In this document: one piece after another, positions 44,985 through 56,305 of the stretch
How the letters are laid out: each line of letters opens with the position of its first letter
How positions within the stretch are numbered: the first letter of the stretch is position 1
Assembly: GCA_028386065.3 (NCBI GenBank)
Contig: JAKUCV010004313.1
Coordinates: 1 to 64,000 of the forward strand
Length of the DNA: 64,000 nucleotides
Direction of reading: 5' to 3'
Origin: Turnera subulata
Taxonomy: Eukaryota > Streptophyta > Magnoliopsida > Malpighiales > Passifloraceae
Notes under the pieces: model-generated
Databases searched by the model: none
Seen by the model: the letters and a program-made list of their open reading frames with translations, nothing else
Told to the model about the DNA's origin: nothing
Made by a program: the position numbers and the translations under genes

Positions 44985-45240
44985 GGTAAGCAATGACAAT
45001 ATCCATCTTCTGGTGGTCGTATAATGTCCATCTTCTGGTGGTCATATCTTTCTTTAATTTTCCTTAAAGATCTGCGGGATCTTTTGGCAGTAAGACATCC
45101 AGTCTTTGATGTATTTTCTCTTTTATTGCGGCTTCCAGACGATATACATTTAAATGCATTCAATGCCCATAACAAATTTCTTTCAGAAATTTTAAGGGCC
45201 TCGGATACAAGTTTTGTAATATTAACATAATTTCAAAAAT
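44985..45240 (-). pseudogene. Copia gag remnant
   Basis: On the minus strand the Gag wording LKISERNLLWALNAF (about 45165-45215) and KERYDHQK (about 45030-45060) is recognisable. The second piece contains a 25-bp direct duplication (hairpin-bearing units 45003-45016 and 45028-45041) that repeats the DHQK segment. Frames change between the pieces. A hairpin with an AAGATC/GATCTT stem is at 45067-45083. Confidence 0.75.
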
Positions 45241-45275
45241 TAAATAAATAAAAAAATACTGAAATAAAATAAACA

Positions 45276-45528
45276 TGGGCCTTTTATAATTAGCCCAATT
45301 AAAATTAAATGACTGAAAAATAAAAGCAATGGGCCTTGTATTAGCCCAATCTGAACGTAAATTAAAGCAAGAAAATAAATATAATGGGCTTTTTTATAGC
45401 CCAATAACCAAAAACTAAATGCACTGGGCCTTTTATGAGCCCATTTATAATAAAAAGGCGGCTTAGCCGGCCAACAAATGAAGCAAGTCGGCTTTGCCGG
45501 CCAACAAAGAGATAAGGCGGCTTAGCCG
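45276..45528. repeat. Third hairpin cluster (copia leader)
   Basis: Four TGGGC/GCCCA hairpins with 7-13 base loops (45276-45297, 45330-45348, 45385-45403, 45425-45443) are followed by three CGGC/GCCG hairpins with TTA or TTT loops (45459-45469, 45489-45499, 45518-45528). They are evenly spaced, 30-55 bp apart. Confidence 0.85.
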
Positions 45529-45599
45529 GACAATATTGAAGATTAAGTAAAACATAATAATAGATAAAATATATGCATATTCGATAATTCTTTCGGCTA

Positions 45600-45610
45600 T
45601 ATTAATTTTC

Positions 45611-45643
<33 letters not shown>

Positions 45644-46571
45644 TATTTCTCTTCTTACCTCTTTTTTTAAAAAAAAAACAAAAAATATATATATATTTCC
45701 CCTTTTTTTCTCTCCACATTTCTCTCCATTTTTTTCTTTTCTCCCTTCTTTTTTTTTCTCTCTTTTTCCTCATTTCTCCTTTTTTATTTCCCTTTCTTTT
45801 CTTCCTTTTTTTTCTTTTTCCTTTTTTTTATTAAAACCTGGACTGGGCCAACCCAGGATCAAACCCAGGTCCAGCTCCAACCCGGGCCAACCCAGGACTA
45901 AGCCCAGGTCAGGTGCAGGCCTGTGCAAAGGCCCGAACTGGTCGGCCCAGCACACGAGCCCACAGCCCAAGCACGACCCGGCCTCATGACCCGGCCAAAA
46001 ACAGGTCATCTTCTTCAAGTCACGGGTCGCCAGCCTTGCCGACAGCAGTGGCGCCGCGCCGACCCGGCTGGTGCTCGTAGCGTGGAGGTGCGACGTGGAC
46101 GGCGATTGTCGCGCCCAGTAGGAGGCGGGTCGACGGTGGCAGCGAGCAGGTGGGTCGCTCGGGTGAGCGGCTTGCTTTGAGCCTCCTCGGGGCGACGACC
46201 GTGGTGGCAGCGTCCTGCAGTGGCGAGCAAGACGGCGAGTCGTGCTGGCTACATCGACGGAAGCAGGAAACGGCGACCGTCGCGAGCAGAAAGGGGCGGG
46301 CCAAGACGGATCCGAGACGGATCCTCGTCGGGTTATCGCGTCCTGGCGGCACGTCCGGCGACGGCAGAGGACGGGGAAGACGCCGGTCGGTCGGCGATGG
46401 TGAGGCGAAGCTCCTGGTGGCGGCGGTGAGGCGACTGGCGGGCCGAAACTCTAACGACTGAACAGTAATAGAGGGGGTGACACACTGTTCATTGTTCATT
46501 TTCGTTTCTGGGTTGTTTTTTTTTCTATCTTCTCTTCTGCCGGTTTTCATCTTGTTTGGTAGAGGCGTTAT
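45600..46571 (-). other. Copia 5' leader with GC-rich island
   Basis: Between the primer site and the hairpin cluster there is a (TA)n run (45611-45646), a pyrimidine tract (45690-45830), and a GC-rich block (45840-46480) that starts with GGACTGGGCC and GGCCCA motifs. The same style of block (GACTGGGC, then a CG-rich stretch) occurs in the Ty3 family 1 LTRs. The Arg/Pro-rich open frame of 176 codons on the minus strand here has no recognisable domain and is treated as non-coding. Confidence 0.6.
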
Positions 46572-46584
46572 CGTGCTAATAACA
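46572..46584 (-). promoter_or_regulatory. Copia primer-binding site
   Basis: On the minus strand TGTTATTAGCACG follows the 5' LTR immediately, in the position of, and resembling, the initiator-Met primer site used by plant copia elements. Confidence 0.6.
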
Positions 46585-46797
46585 TGTTATAAATGAAGTG
46601 TTGTTAATGAGAATTTTCAGTTTGATGAAGAAGAAGTGGACATGGTAGGGAGTAAGATGATGAGTAGAGAAGTGAGGAAGAGCTCGGTTCATTCTTTTTT
46701 TTTCATTCTGTGTTTAGTACAATATATAAGAAAAATACAGGTGAGGGGGATACTATTTAGGTAGATGGTACAATGCATTCACACGTTTTTCATAACA
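46585..46797 (-). repeat. 5' LTR of the copia element
   Basis: 213 bp, nearly identical to 40542-40753. The target duplication AAATC follows at 46798-46802. Confidence 0.93.
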
Positions 46798-46802
46798 AAA
46801 TC

Positions 46803-47147
46803 AATACAATTCCCTCTTAATTTCTTATCTTTATATGCACCAAAAAAAAAATTCTTATCTTTATAATTTCCACCTCTTGCTTTTTTTTCTTCTTCTGTTG
46901 TCGTCGAACTGTAACTTCCCCTCCCTGTCCCTTCAACTCATTTTAATTTAACCCCGTATATGCTTCTCTGTGTTGCTGTGTTAGCTTAGTTGATAAATAT
47001 CCCTTAGATTCTCCTCTTCTTTTTTTTTATCAAGCCTTTAAACATAGACACATAGAAATTATTATTTTAACAGAAATGTACCATGAAAAAGGAAGGTAAA
47101 TGAAATACTTTCTACAAACATAGGACGTAATACATATAACTTATAAG
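46803..47147. other. Unassigned DNA between copia and the LTR nest
   Basis: The stretch is AT- and CT-rich with no supported gene. It is the original upstream DNA of gene B beyond the copia insertion, and it resumes at 62864 after the nest. Confidence 0.6.
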
Positions 47148-50100
47148 TAGGCTGTAACCAGTGTTATTAAACTCGGACCGGAGGTTGACCTGGTCAGGCC
47201 ATCGGGTCGCGGTTTTCCCAGGCTAAAAGTGGCCAAACCTCGGTTCAACCCAAAATATACAAAGAAACTTTTGACTCAAAAGAATCAGCTGGGTCACAGT
47301 TAACACGGTTCAACCGACTGAGGCGGTCCAAGTTGAACAACATTGGCTGTATCGACCCGGTAAAATCTTTTGTAATTTGACCGAGCCGTTTTGACTTTGC
47401 GGTGGATAATAAAGTTTTACCGTTGTTAAAGAAGAAATCTCTTGTTCCACATTTCAAAAAATTTACTGGGAATAAACAAACCTCAGAAACCAAATCCGTG
47501 CCACCAAAATTTTTGAAGGTCTTCCGAGACTATTGAACTCGGGTTCCGATCTCCGAGGAATGCGCGACGTTTTGGAGTATTCTCCACTGTTGACCGAGCC
47601 TTAGAATTTAATTCTAAAGGTTATTCGGGGTTACCAAAAATTCTATACAGCTTACCGAGCCTTGGTTTTGAATTTCGTGACTTGAGCTACACTCAAGGGA
47701 ATTAATTAGATTTTTCGAGCCTAAGTTGTATTTTCGGACCCGGATGAACTTTGAAAAGATGAAATTACCCATGTGTCGTTAAGGGATTAAAATTCGAACC
47801 AGAGGACATTTTGGCCCATTTCTGGACCAATAATTCTAGCGACACCCGAGTCGCGCTTTTTCTCTCTCCCGGGCCAACTTTTCCTTGTCTTTTTCTTCTT
47901 TTTCCTTCCTTTCCCAGCATATTTTTATTTTTCTTCTTTTCCCATTTAATTTCTTTTTCTTCCCATTCACTTTTCTCTTCTCGTCTTCTTCCTTTCCTTT
48001 TCTTTTCTTTCTTTCCTTACTTCTTCCTTCCCGTTACTCTTCCTCCTCTGTTCTTCGTCCTCTTCCTCTCTCCTTCTCCTTTAATTCTCCTTACTCTCCC
48101 TCGAACCTTCCCATCTCCTTCCTCACACTTGCCCTCTCTCGTCCTACCTCCTCTCTCCTCTAGCTCTTCTCACACCACGAACCACCAGCCGCCGCTGGAA
48201 ATGGCAAACCCATCAGGAACCACTAGCCGACACCACCATCTCTCTTCCCCTCGCCACTACTGTTGTGTGTTAGAACACAGCAACAGCGAGCCCATTCCAA
48301 GGCATTGCGATCCCCTCTGGCCATTGTCGCCGCTACTCCTCCTCACCTTCGTGCCGCCCGATCTCTCCTCTCCTTCGTGCGTCATGTGCCACATGCCCTT
48401 GTTCTCTTTCCTGAACTGACGCCAAGGCCCGGTGATTCTTCGGCCGCACCTTTATGATATTCTCTTTGCGTTTTAATTATTTATTTGTTTTAATTAATTG
48501 GAGCTTGCGGCTCAATAATTGGGTTGAGTTGGTATTAACAGGTTGAATGCTGATCTGTGCACCTTGGTTGCAGTGGATTCAGGCGTGGTGGTCGTGATGG
48601 CGTGGGTGTTCCTATGGCTGTGGGTTGGGGTGTTTTGGGTGGCTAAACATGTTGGTTTGGTGGTGTTCTGGTCACTTACTGGAAGGTTGCCATGGGCATG
48701 GTGACAGTGTTGGTGGTCAGGTTGTTGTCCTGGTGATGTGGTTTGGGTAATTTGATGGATCATGAACAATAACGAGGAGCATCTAGACTGCTATGAACAA
48801 TACCACTCGGAGTTCGGGCGAGTTTCCGGTGTCTCCGGTATTTGGTAGTGAGCCCGGAAACAGACTGTGGGTAACCCTTTGGACTCTTTTTGGACTTATT
48901 CAAGGACCGTTTTGGACATGGTAATGAACTCAAACTATCTTAACCGACTCGGACATTAATAACAACATTAATTAAACGGGTTCTAACTCTCCTAATCGTT
49001 TATTTGTTTATTTTTATGATTTTAATTTTCATTATACTTTTATTTAGTTTTTCCAACTAGTCTATATTTATAAAAGGGCCATTGTATTTATGTTCCTGTT
49101 TTATCTAATTTACATTTTTACGTGGGCTCGCCAAAGGCCCACCGTGTTTAAATTTCAATTTATTTGATTTTTGTTTTGCTTGGGCGAATATTATTGAAGG
49201 CATATATATATTCCTACTACGTTTATTTCCGTTCTACTGGACTAAAATATCATTAGACCCATAATTTATTTTATTTACCGTTTATAATGTAGGCCCAAAG
49301 GTGCCTAAGAGGGAAGGGGCGAATTAGGCTTTAAAACTTCTTTAGATAGTTAAGAAATGGTTTTTGTGAAACCAGATTCGGGTAAGGCTTAATGAGTGTT
49401 TAAAGCAAGAATACGGATGAGGTAAGGAAAGAAAAGCAAACACAAGCGATTTATAGTGGTTCCCCCTCACCACGTACGTCCACTACCTAAAGGTTCCTTT
49501 CTTTAGGATTTCAAACACTCATTATACTTAGATTTTTACAGGTTCAACCTTAACCTTTACAAACACAAGCTTTTCTAGGCTAAGCTCAAACCTTTACACG
49601 CTTTTAACCTACCCTCAAATCTAATCCTAGACTTGAGTACTCAACAAATCTAAATCAAGACTTCCTTACAAACTACCATTTGAATATGTTTTGCAATACA
49701 AGCAGAAAAATCAGATTTTGAAACCACAATTGTAAGCACAAGTATGAACTTACATTTTTGCACAATAGCGGGGATAATCTTCAGAGGTATTTTGGACCCT
49801 CCTTTTTAGCATATGAGTTGGGGAAAAAGTGTTGCAAAGACTCTTTGAACTCCTAGTTGACTTGAGTTCACAATTACTCCAAGTTGGGACCATTTCTTCA
49901 ACTACTTGGTTGCAAAGTATTACCCAAAATAGAAACTTTGGACCACCACCGTGAGTTGAGTGGGAGTTGAATGATAAAGTCTCCCGCACATCCATTAAGT
50001 CTTCCCTCTAACTTGCTCACCAATTCTTGACGTTGGAAGTGGGATTTAAATGCATGGAGGACCACACGCAAGTTGCTGGAAAAGTTTGAAAGTGACACCT

Positions 50101-50308
50101 CGTTCCAGATGTGGTTGCAACAAAAACCGTTTTAGTATGATTGTTCTAAAAATCATATTTCTTCCTGTAAACTTTAATCAACACAAAGCAAACTTAAAGT
50201 ATTCATGTTAGAAATCAATTATATACCATGACTAAACATGATTAATTCACTAATAAAGCTTAAGAGATAATTAACCTAAGTTTAGGCCGACATATAATCT
50301 TATAAATA

Positions 50309-50316
<8 letters not shown>

Positions 50317-50339
<23 letters not shown>
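50317..50339. repeat. (TA)n microsatellite
   Basis: A pure TA run of about 23 bp inside the outer LTR region. A similar run is at 51593-51611. Confidence 0.9.
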
Positions 50340-51649
50340 GGTATATATGATGAATATATATATTTTCTTATCACGAGCGACTAAAGGGCTGAGATATCAG
50401 CTTGGACGCTTGGTTTTGGTTTTAATTTAAAATTGAGCATCATTGGTATGTCGGCTGGAAACACATAACCAACTAATTCCCACCTAGCTTGGTAGGCTGC
50501 CTTTGTATACAATGCCACGTTCCAAAAGACTCTGATCTTTATGTTACTTCGGATTAATATAATTATGGAGATAATAAAAATGGTCACGGTACAAGACAAG
50601 CCGTCTAATAATTGTTCAAACCGGCATCATGCACAATCATCTTTGTCTGTGCATTATAAGTGATTATTGTTGTATAAAAATAGGGATATTGAGACTTAAC
50701 CAGATATTAGCTTCCGAGGAGTATCAGGTGAGGATATAAACTTATAAACTTCAGTATGCTACTTGTGATACTCGATTTGATGTTCAATTGTTTGATACTA
50801 CATTTGTATTGTCGATGCTTGCCTTGATTATGATACTATTGTGATGCTTGGACTCTCTATGCCTGGTGACCATTGCGCTCTGTATTATTGTGTGGATTCT
50901 ATTATGAAACGACCGCATCCCAGGAACAATATACCAAAACATAAATAAATACAAAATGACCAAAATACCCTTTAGTCCAGGGATGCCAAAACTCTATGTG
51001 TAATAATATCTCAAAATCCCAAATAATAATATTCATCAAGAAATAAACATCGGGATGTAATAATGACCAAAGTATAAACAGGCTCAACCAGCCAAAACAA
51101 CCACCGACAAATCAACCGGAGCAACAGTGAACCAAATCCAAAGTAAATCAAATCCACATCCCGAAAATAGTTATGCAGCAGAAAATAAAGAAATAGTCAA
51201 TGACAAGTGTAATCATATGCAGTGTCAAACTATGGATCTACCAGGAAGGAAACGTAGCTACCTGTTGAAATGAATGAGTTTGATACCCGAGGTAAGAGCA
51301 GCCGTCAACAAGCTACTAATGATCTGTAAAACCACGGTGGTGATTTATATGAGTCGCCTACTCAATGTACAATATAAGACAAACATACAGGCACACGAAG
51401 ACAGGCTCGTAGGGTGAGTAAGTCCACGAGCACAAGTATACACACACAATCAACATGTGTCAAATACCACACATACAAGTGTTAAGTGAAATATCTGTTA
51501 TCACATTCTTATCATTATTAAGGGCCCTCTACTGTGTGCGTTGGGCGCGGTAGCGACTGGCCAGCTCCCTAGGGCATATGCCCAAATATAGTCATATATA
51601 TATATATATAGTAAATATCAACACCGGAATGGGTAAGTTCCGACTAAGA

Positions 51650-51910
51650 AAACCACTATCAACAAGTGGCCGACAACTCTAGGAGGGGTGCTCTCCTCAA
51701 AGAAATTATAATACAAAATCTTAGGGCACACTCGTCAGTCTCCAAGTCGCCAGCTCTGTGCGGGGTGCTCTCACCAAAAGAAATGGATAATAACAAATAA
51801 CCAAGGGGTACACCCGACAAATCTCCAAGTCGCCAGCTCTGTGAGGGGTACTCTCACTAATATACTAACCGAGGGCGTACCCATTAATTCCCTCATCACC
51901 GTCTCTGTGA
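51650..51910. repeat. Short tandem repeat inside the family 2 solo LTR
   Basis: A unit of about 85-110 bp is repeated two to three times. It contains CCAAGTCGCCAGCTCTGTG and GGGGT(G/A)CTCTC and reads (+ strand) around 51670, 51750 and 51840. The homologous place in the LTRs at 53072 and 57597 has a single version. Confidence 0.65.
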
Positions 51911-53071
51911 ATATAATTCACTAAAAATAACAGGACCCGAGGGGTACCCTCTCTTCCTTCTCGGTGCTACCAGTCAACAACCCCACAGTAGAACTTATTA
52001 ATTATTCAGGTATGTTATGTTACCAATAATGAAATTGAATAAGTGTCCCCTCAAGTTGTATCTAAGTTGTGTACCATTACAGAGGTTCTCTAAACAGAGC
52101 CTAAGGCTCACAATAAACAGGATATAGCAAGACAACATATATCACAAGCATGGCAATAACAGCTCATAGGAGAATCACATGACAAAACAGCACGTATTTT
52201 TATTATCATGGCAATTCAGCACATAAACAACCAGGTACACAACACAGTCAACAGTATGAAGCATACTCAGCAAGCAGTACTACCTAACCATACCAACAAG
52301 TATTTGCATACAGGTATATAAGTCTTATAGAGTCACCTCAAATATGATGGCGCTCTGTCTGTCCACCACTAGTACCAGCAGCTCCTGAATTATGTCTCGT
52401 GCCTATACACGTAGACACCATAACTCACAAGGATATTCAACAATAAATAAATTATGTATGTTGTGCAATGCAACCGTGAGTTAAATCCGGCCCGACTAAT
52501 TTACTTCCACTCACTAAACTATAGCTCCAAGTCACGGGCCTAAGGTTCACAGGCTTAAAGCCCAACTATGTCCAAAATCTTCATCCAGCTCAAAGTCCGC
52601 ATGGTCTCTAGCCTAAAGCCCACATCCCCAGAACTACTATAAAATCCAGATATGTCCTTGGGCTTTGAGCCCATCTCATATTTAAGTCCAAATAATCAAA
52701 TTAAGTCATAACATCTCATTACTGGGCCTGAGCCCGATTTAGACTAACTTCCATTTAAGGGTTTTACCCGAGTCCATGGTTACCGTCCTAAGGTTCTACT
52801 CACATCGGAAACATACCGGCCACGCCACTCGTTTCCCACACACGGTTTCACTAAAACTCGATTATTCCCGATACAACAATTATGCCCACATTAATTAATA
52901 CATACCATGAATGAGAGATTAAATACATGACATCATCGGAAACAACACTAAGGATTGCCGAAGGAAAAACCTGCCTTGCCGGATTCCGATCACTCCCCGC
53001 CGGAACAGTAATCGAGCCACCGGAAAAATACCCACGCTAGCAAGAGAATTACCCCAACACTCCAGAAACAA

Positions 53072-56000
53072 TGTAACGCCCCGGATTTTCATAATTTAAT
53101 TTATGAAATTTTCGGAACTTTTATTCCAATTTTACCCTCGATGTATTTCCGGATTTTTGGTTATGAAAATAAATTATTTCCCTTGGAAATGTGTAATTTT
53201 AAATAGGTATCATACGATGTTCGAGTTTCGTCGGGTTTGAGAGCTTGTTTCGGGGTGAAACATGGCCTACCGTAGTTTTAGTCTAAACTACGTCGTTTTG
53301 GGAGTGTGGGAGGAAAAAAAAAAAGAAAGGTTGACCAGGAAGGGCGGGTTGACCGCGCCCAAGCCAAACGACGTCGTTTTGGCTCTGGCGGGTCAAAACC
53401 CTAAGCCCCATTTCCCTTCTCATCCTTTCCTTTTCTTCTTTTTCTCTCTTCTGCCGCAGCTCACCCTCTCTTTTTCTTTTTTTTTCCTCTCCCACGAAAT
53501 CCCCTTCCCCCGATTTGTGGCTTCAATTAGTTATCCCCGATTCTTTTCCCTTTTTTCATTCTTCGTTACTCTCCACTTGACCACACTCTCTCTCTCGTCA
53601 TCAGCAGCATCTCATCTCCTTGACTCCTCCCTCACACAAACAAGCCGCCGCTACCTTCAACCGCTGCCGTATCGCCGCTGCATCGAGGAGGGTAGGAGGA
53701 CAGTGACGGGTGCGAGGACACGAGCTGAGCTTGAAGGTGCAACCGTCGCACCGCCGCTGGCTGGACGCGGGATCCGTCTAGGCGAGTTCACGGCTAGTCG
53801 CTGCCCTCACCGGTAAGTGCCGCCTCTAGTGCTCCTCTTTGTTTCTCCTCAGGTTATCTCGTGTTTGGGTTCTGATGCGTGTTGTGTGTTGTGGTTTGTG
53901 GCGGGGGGTTTTGTGTTGTGGGTGTTGGATGGCGGTGGATGGTGCAGCGGGTGTTGTTGTGGTCTGCGTGGGTCGGCTGTGGGCCGTGTCGGGTTTTACC
54001 GGTGGTCCTTTTCGGGCAGGAAGGTTGCAGGCTCGGGGTTGCCGCGATTCCGAAGAGGTATAGTGCTGGCAGCGAGTTCCACAGAGGTTTTAAGGCTCGG
54101 GTTGGCTGGGGACGGATTCCGGGCAGTTTGAGTTGTTTCCGGGTAAGGATCTGTTCATCAATTCTTCCTCTAACTCGTTTTAAGGATCTGTGAGTGTTTG
54201 TGTTGAATCCGAGTTGGTTTGTTGTTGTTGGGTTGTTTCTGGCAGTTTGGGTGAATTCCGGCGAGGTTGACTAGAATCCGGCGAGCTCGGGATTTTTCCG
54301 GCGAGGCTCGGGTCTCTATTCGGACAAACAGTAATTTTACGGCATTAACGGTATTTATTCCCGGTTTTTAGTCTCGGATTTATTTGTACATAATGATGGA
54401 TTTAATCGAGTTAATGTACATTTAATGTAATTGAGACATAGTGGAAACCGTGTGCGGGGGTGTGAATGTGTGTGGCCGAAAATTTACCGACACGGATAGA
54501 ATCTTAGGTCGTTTAACTCTTGGGCTCGGGAATGACCTTAGAACGGCATTTAGGAAAACCGGGCCCAGGCCTAACAACCTAACTCTTTAGCACAAGTATG
54601 TTATTCTGGACTGTAAGATATGGGCTCAAGGCCCAATAACATAAATGGATAGTCTCAGATTTAAGGAGATGGGCTTTAGGCCCAAGAACTCGTTATGGAC
54701 ATAAGAAATGGACCTTTGGCTCGGGAATAGTTTATGGACTTAGTTGGGCTTAAGCCCGGAGCACCTTAGGTCCCAATCTCTTTGGAGTTACCCTGTTGGG
54801 CTTAGACCCTGAAATCATATAACCGCATAATTAGGGTTGGGTTTTTACTTAGTTGAGCATATAAGTATCATGCATGTACGGTTTGTTATAATTGTTTTGT
54901 AATTATTGTGTGTGCCGGTATTCAGGCACGGGTAACACCTCGGGAGCTGGAGGATTTATTTTGGGAAAAGTTCTACAGGATAACCGTCGTTGAGGTGACT
55001 TTATAAGTCTTTTTATGTTCGTTTGCATGTGCTTGTTGGTTTGGTTTGTCCGAGTTACATGCCTTGTTTGCTAACATGCCATGATCTGTATTGTGTGCCT
55101 GTATTTTGCTATTTGTTGGTCGAGCATGATTTGTTTAACTATTATGAGATATAACATGTGATATGATTTTGGGTGATCTGTGTGATGTGTTGTGGGTTGG
55201 AAACCCGGATGTTGATTTAATGAATAATTCACACAACCCTAATAAATCATAACTTTTGGCACACATGAACTCTTAAGTATGAATAAGAATAATATAGAAT
55301 AAAAGATATACTACTGTGGGCTGATGACCGGTTGGTTCGAGCGGGAGGTGATACCCCTCGGGATTGCATGCGGGATAGCATGGTATATGCGATTTAGCAT
55401 ATGGGTCTGTGATGATCGGTTCTACCTCCCTCATTCTACCTCTCCCTTTCTACCTCCCTCTTTCTCTCTGTCTCTCTCTCTCTCTCTCTGTGATTGTATT
55501 TGGGCTATATGCCTGGTTATATTGGGCTTACGCCCTGGTTGTCTCATGAGACAGGATCGAGCTCGACGCACACAGTAGGGGACGCTGAATAATAAATATA
55601 ATAATAAAATTAAAACACAAACAGATGTAAAACATAAACTATCTGCTTATATATTGTTGGCATGTTGGTACTGGTTATTGTGTGTTTGCTTACTAGTGCT
55701 TGTTTCTCTACACTCCTTTCGAGCTTGCTTTGCACACCTAAATAACTAGATTTATACTGCTCACTGAGTAGGCGACTCACATTATCGCCACCGTTGTTTT
55801 TCAGACCCTTAGTTAGCGTGCTGTTTCTCTCTTCCTTTCCGGAGTACGGACGTGGATATCCCAGCAGGTAGCTGTGCTTCTTCTCCCGGTTGGATCCATA
55901 GAGACGACATGCATATCATTTTCTTCTCTTGCTTTTATTTTATCTTTATCTTCCGCTGCATTGGAATCTGTTGAGATGTCATTCTTGTTTTTATTACATT

Positions 56001-56229
56001 GTCGGCGGGTTGCTGGGGTTTGATACTTGATGTTGTTTCGGCTGTTTGCCGGGTTGATTTATGGCTTGATATGCCGGTTTATTCTTGTTCTTCTATGACA
56101 TCTCAGTTTAGTAAGGTACACGGATAATGTTTTTGGCATTGATTTACGTATCCCGGGTTTCAGGGGCATTTTGGTAAATTTCTTTTATTTAACTATTTTA
56201 TCTTGTAAATTCGGGATACGGGCGTTTCA
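53072..56229 (+). repeat. 5' LTR, Ty3 family 2
   Basis: It starts TGTAACGCCCCGG, with a foldback in the first 45 bases (TTTTCATAA/TTATGAAA). It carries two AAAC(G/T)ACGTCGTTT boxes (53285-53300, 53365-53382), a telobox-like AAACCCTAA (53397-53405), a pyrimidine tract, a CG-rich block (53640-53810), GGGC hairpins (54621-54635, 54670-54684, 54746-54757) and a (TC)n run at 55471-55489. Open frames such as 53262-53816 are by-products of composition; they are conserved in the other LTR but shift frame. Confidence 0.93.
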
Positions 56230-56232
56230 GCT

Positions 56233-56244
56233 TGGTAGCGGAGC
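56233..56244 (+). promoter_or_regulatory. Primer-binding site of the family 2 element
   Basis: TGGTAGCGGAGC lies three bases after the LTR, identical to the site of the family 1 element at 7403. Confidence 0.8.
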
Positions 56245-56305
56245 TCCAGGACTCCTCTTGTACGGTGCAGGGTTCGGGGACGAACCTAGCGAAAGCTGGT
56301 GGGCC

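Larger units (their letters stand above)
40542..46797 (-). mobile_element. Ty1/copia retrotransposon, decayed
   Basis: The LTRs are 46585-46797 (5' LTR on the minus strand) and 40542-40753 (3' LTR), 213 and 212 bp and nearly identical, starting TGTTAT and ending ATAACA. The 5-bp target duplication AAATC is perfect (40537-40541 and 46798-46802). Reading the minus strand, the order is primer site, a leader of about 1.3 kb, gag remnant (45240-44985), GAG-pre-integrase and integrase (43135-42390), reverse transcriptase (41590-41180), RNase H (41150-41050) and polypurine tract. That is the copia order, with integrase before RT. The coding part is full of stops and frame changes, a LINE fragment lies inside, and many small hairpins are present. 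The LTRs are far better preserved than the genes, so the copy was probably mobilised in trans after the genes had decayed (inference). Confidence 0.93.

Noticed and set aside
46020..46550. 176-codon Arg/Pro-rich frame in the copia leader as a captured gene
   Set aside because: No recognisable domain, no splice signals, overlapping frames of equal quality on the other strand; composition explains it.
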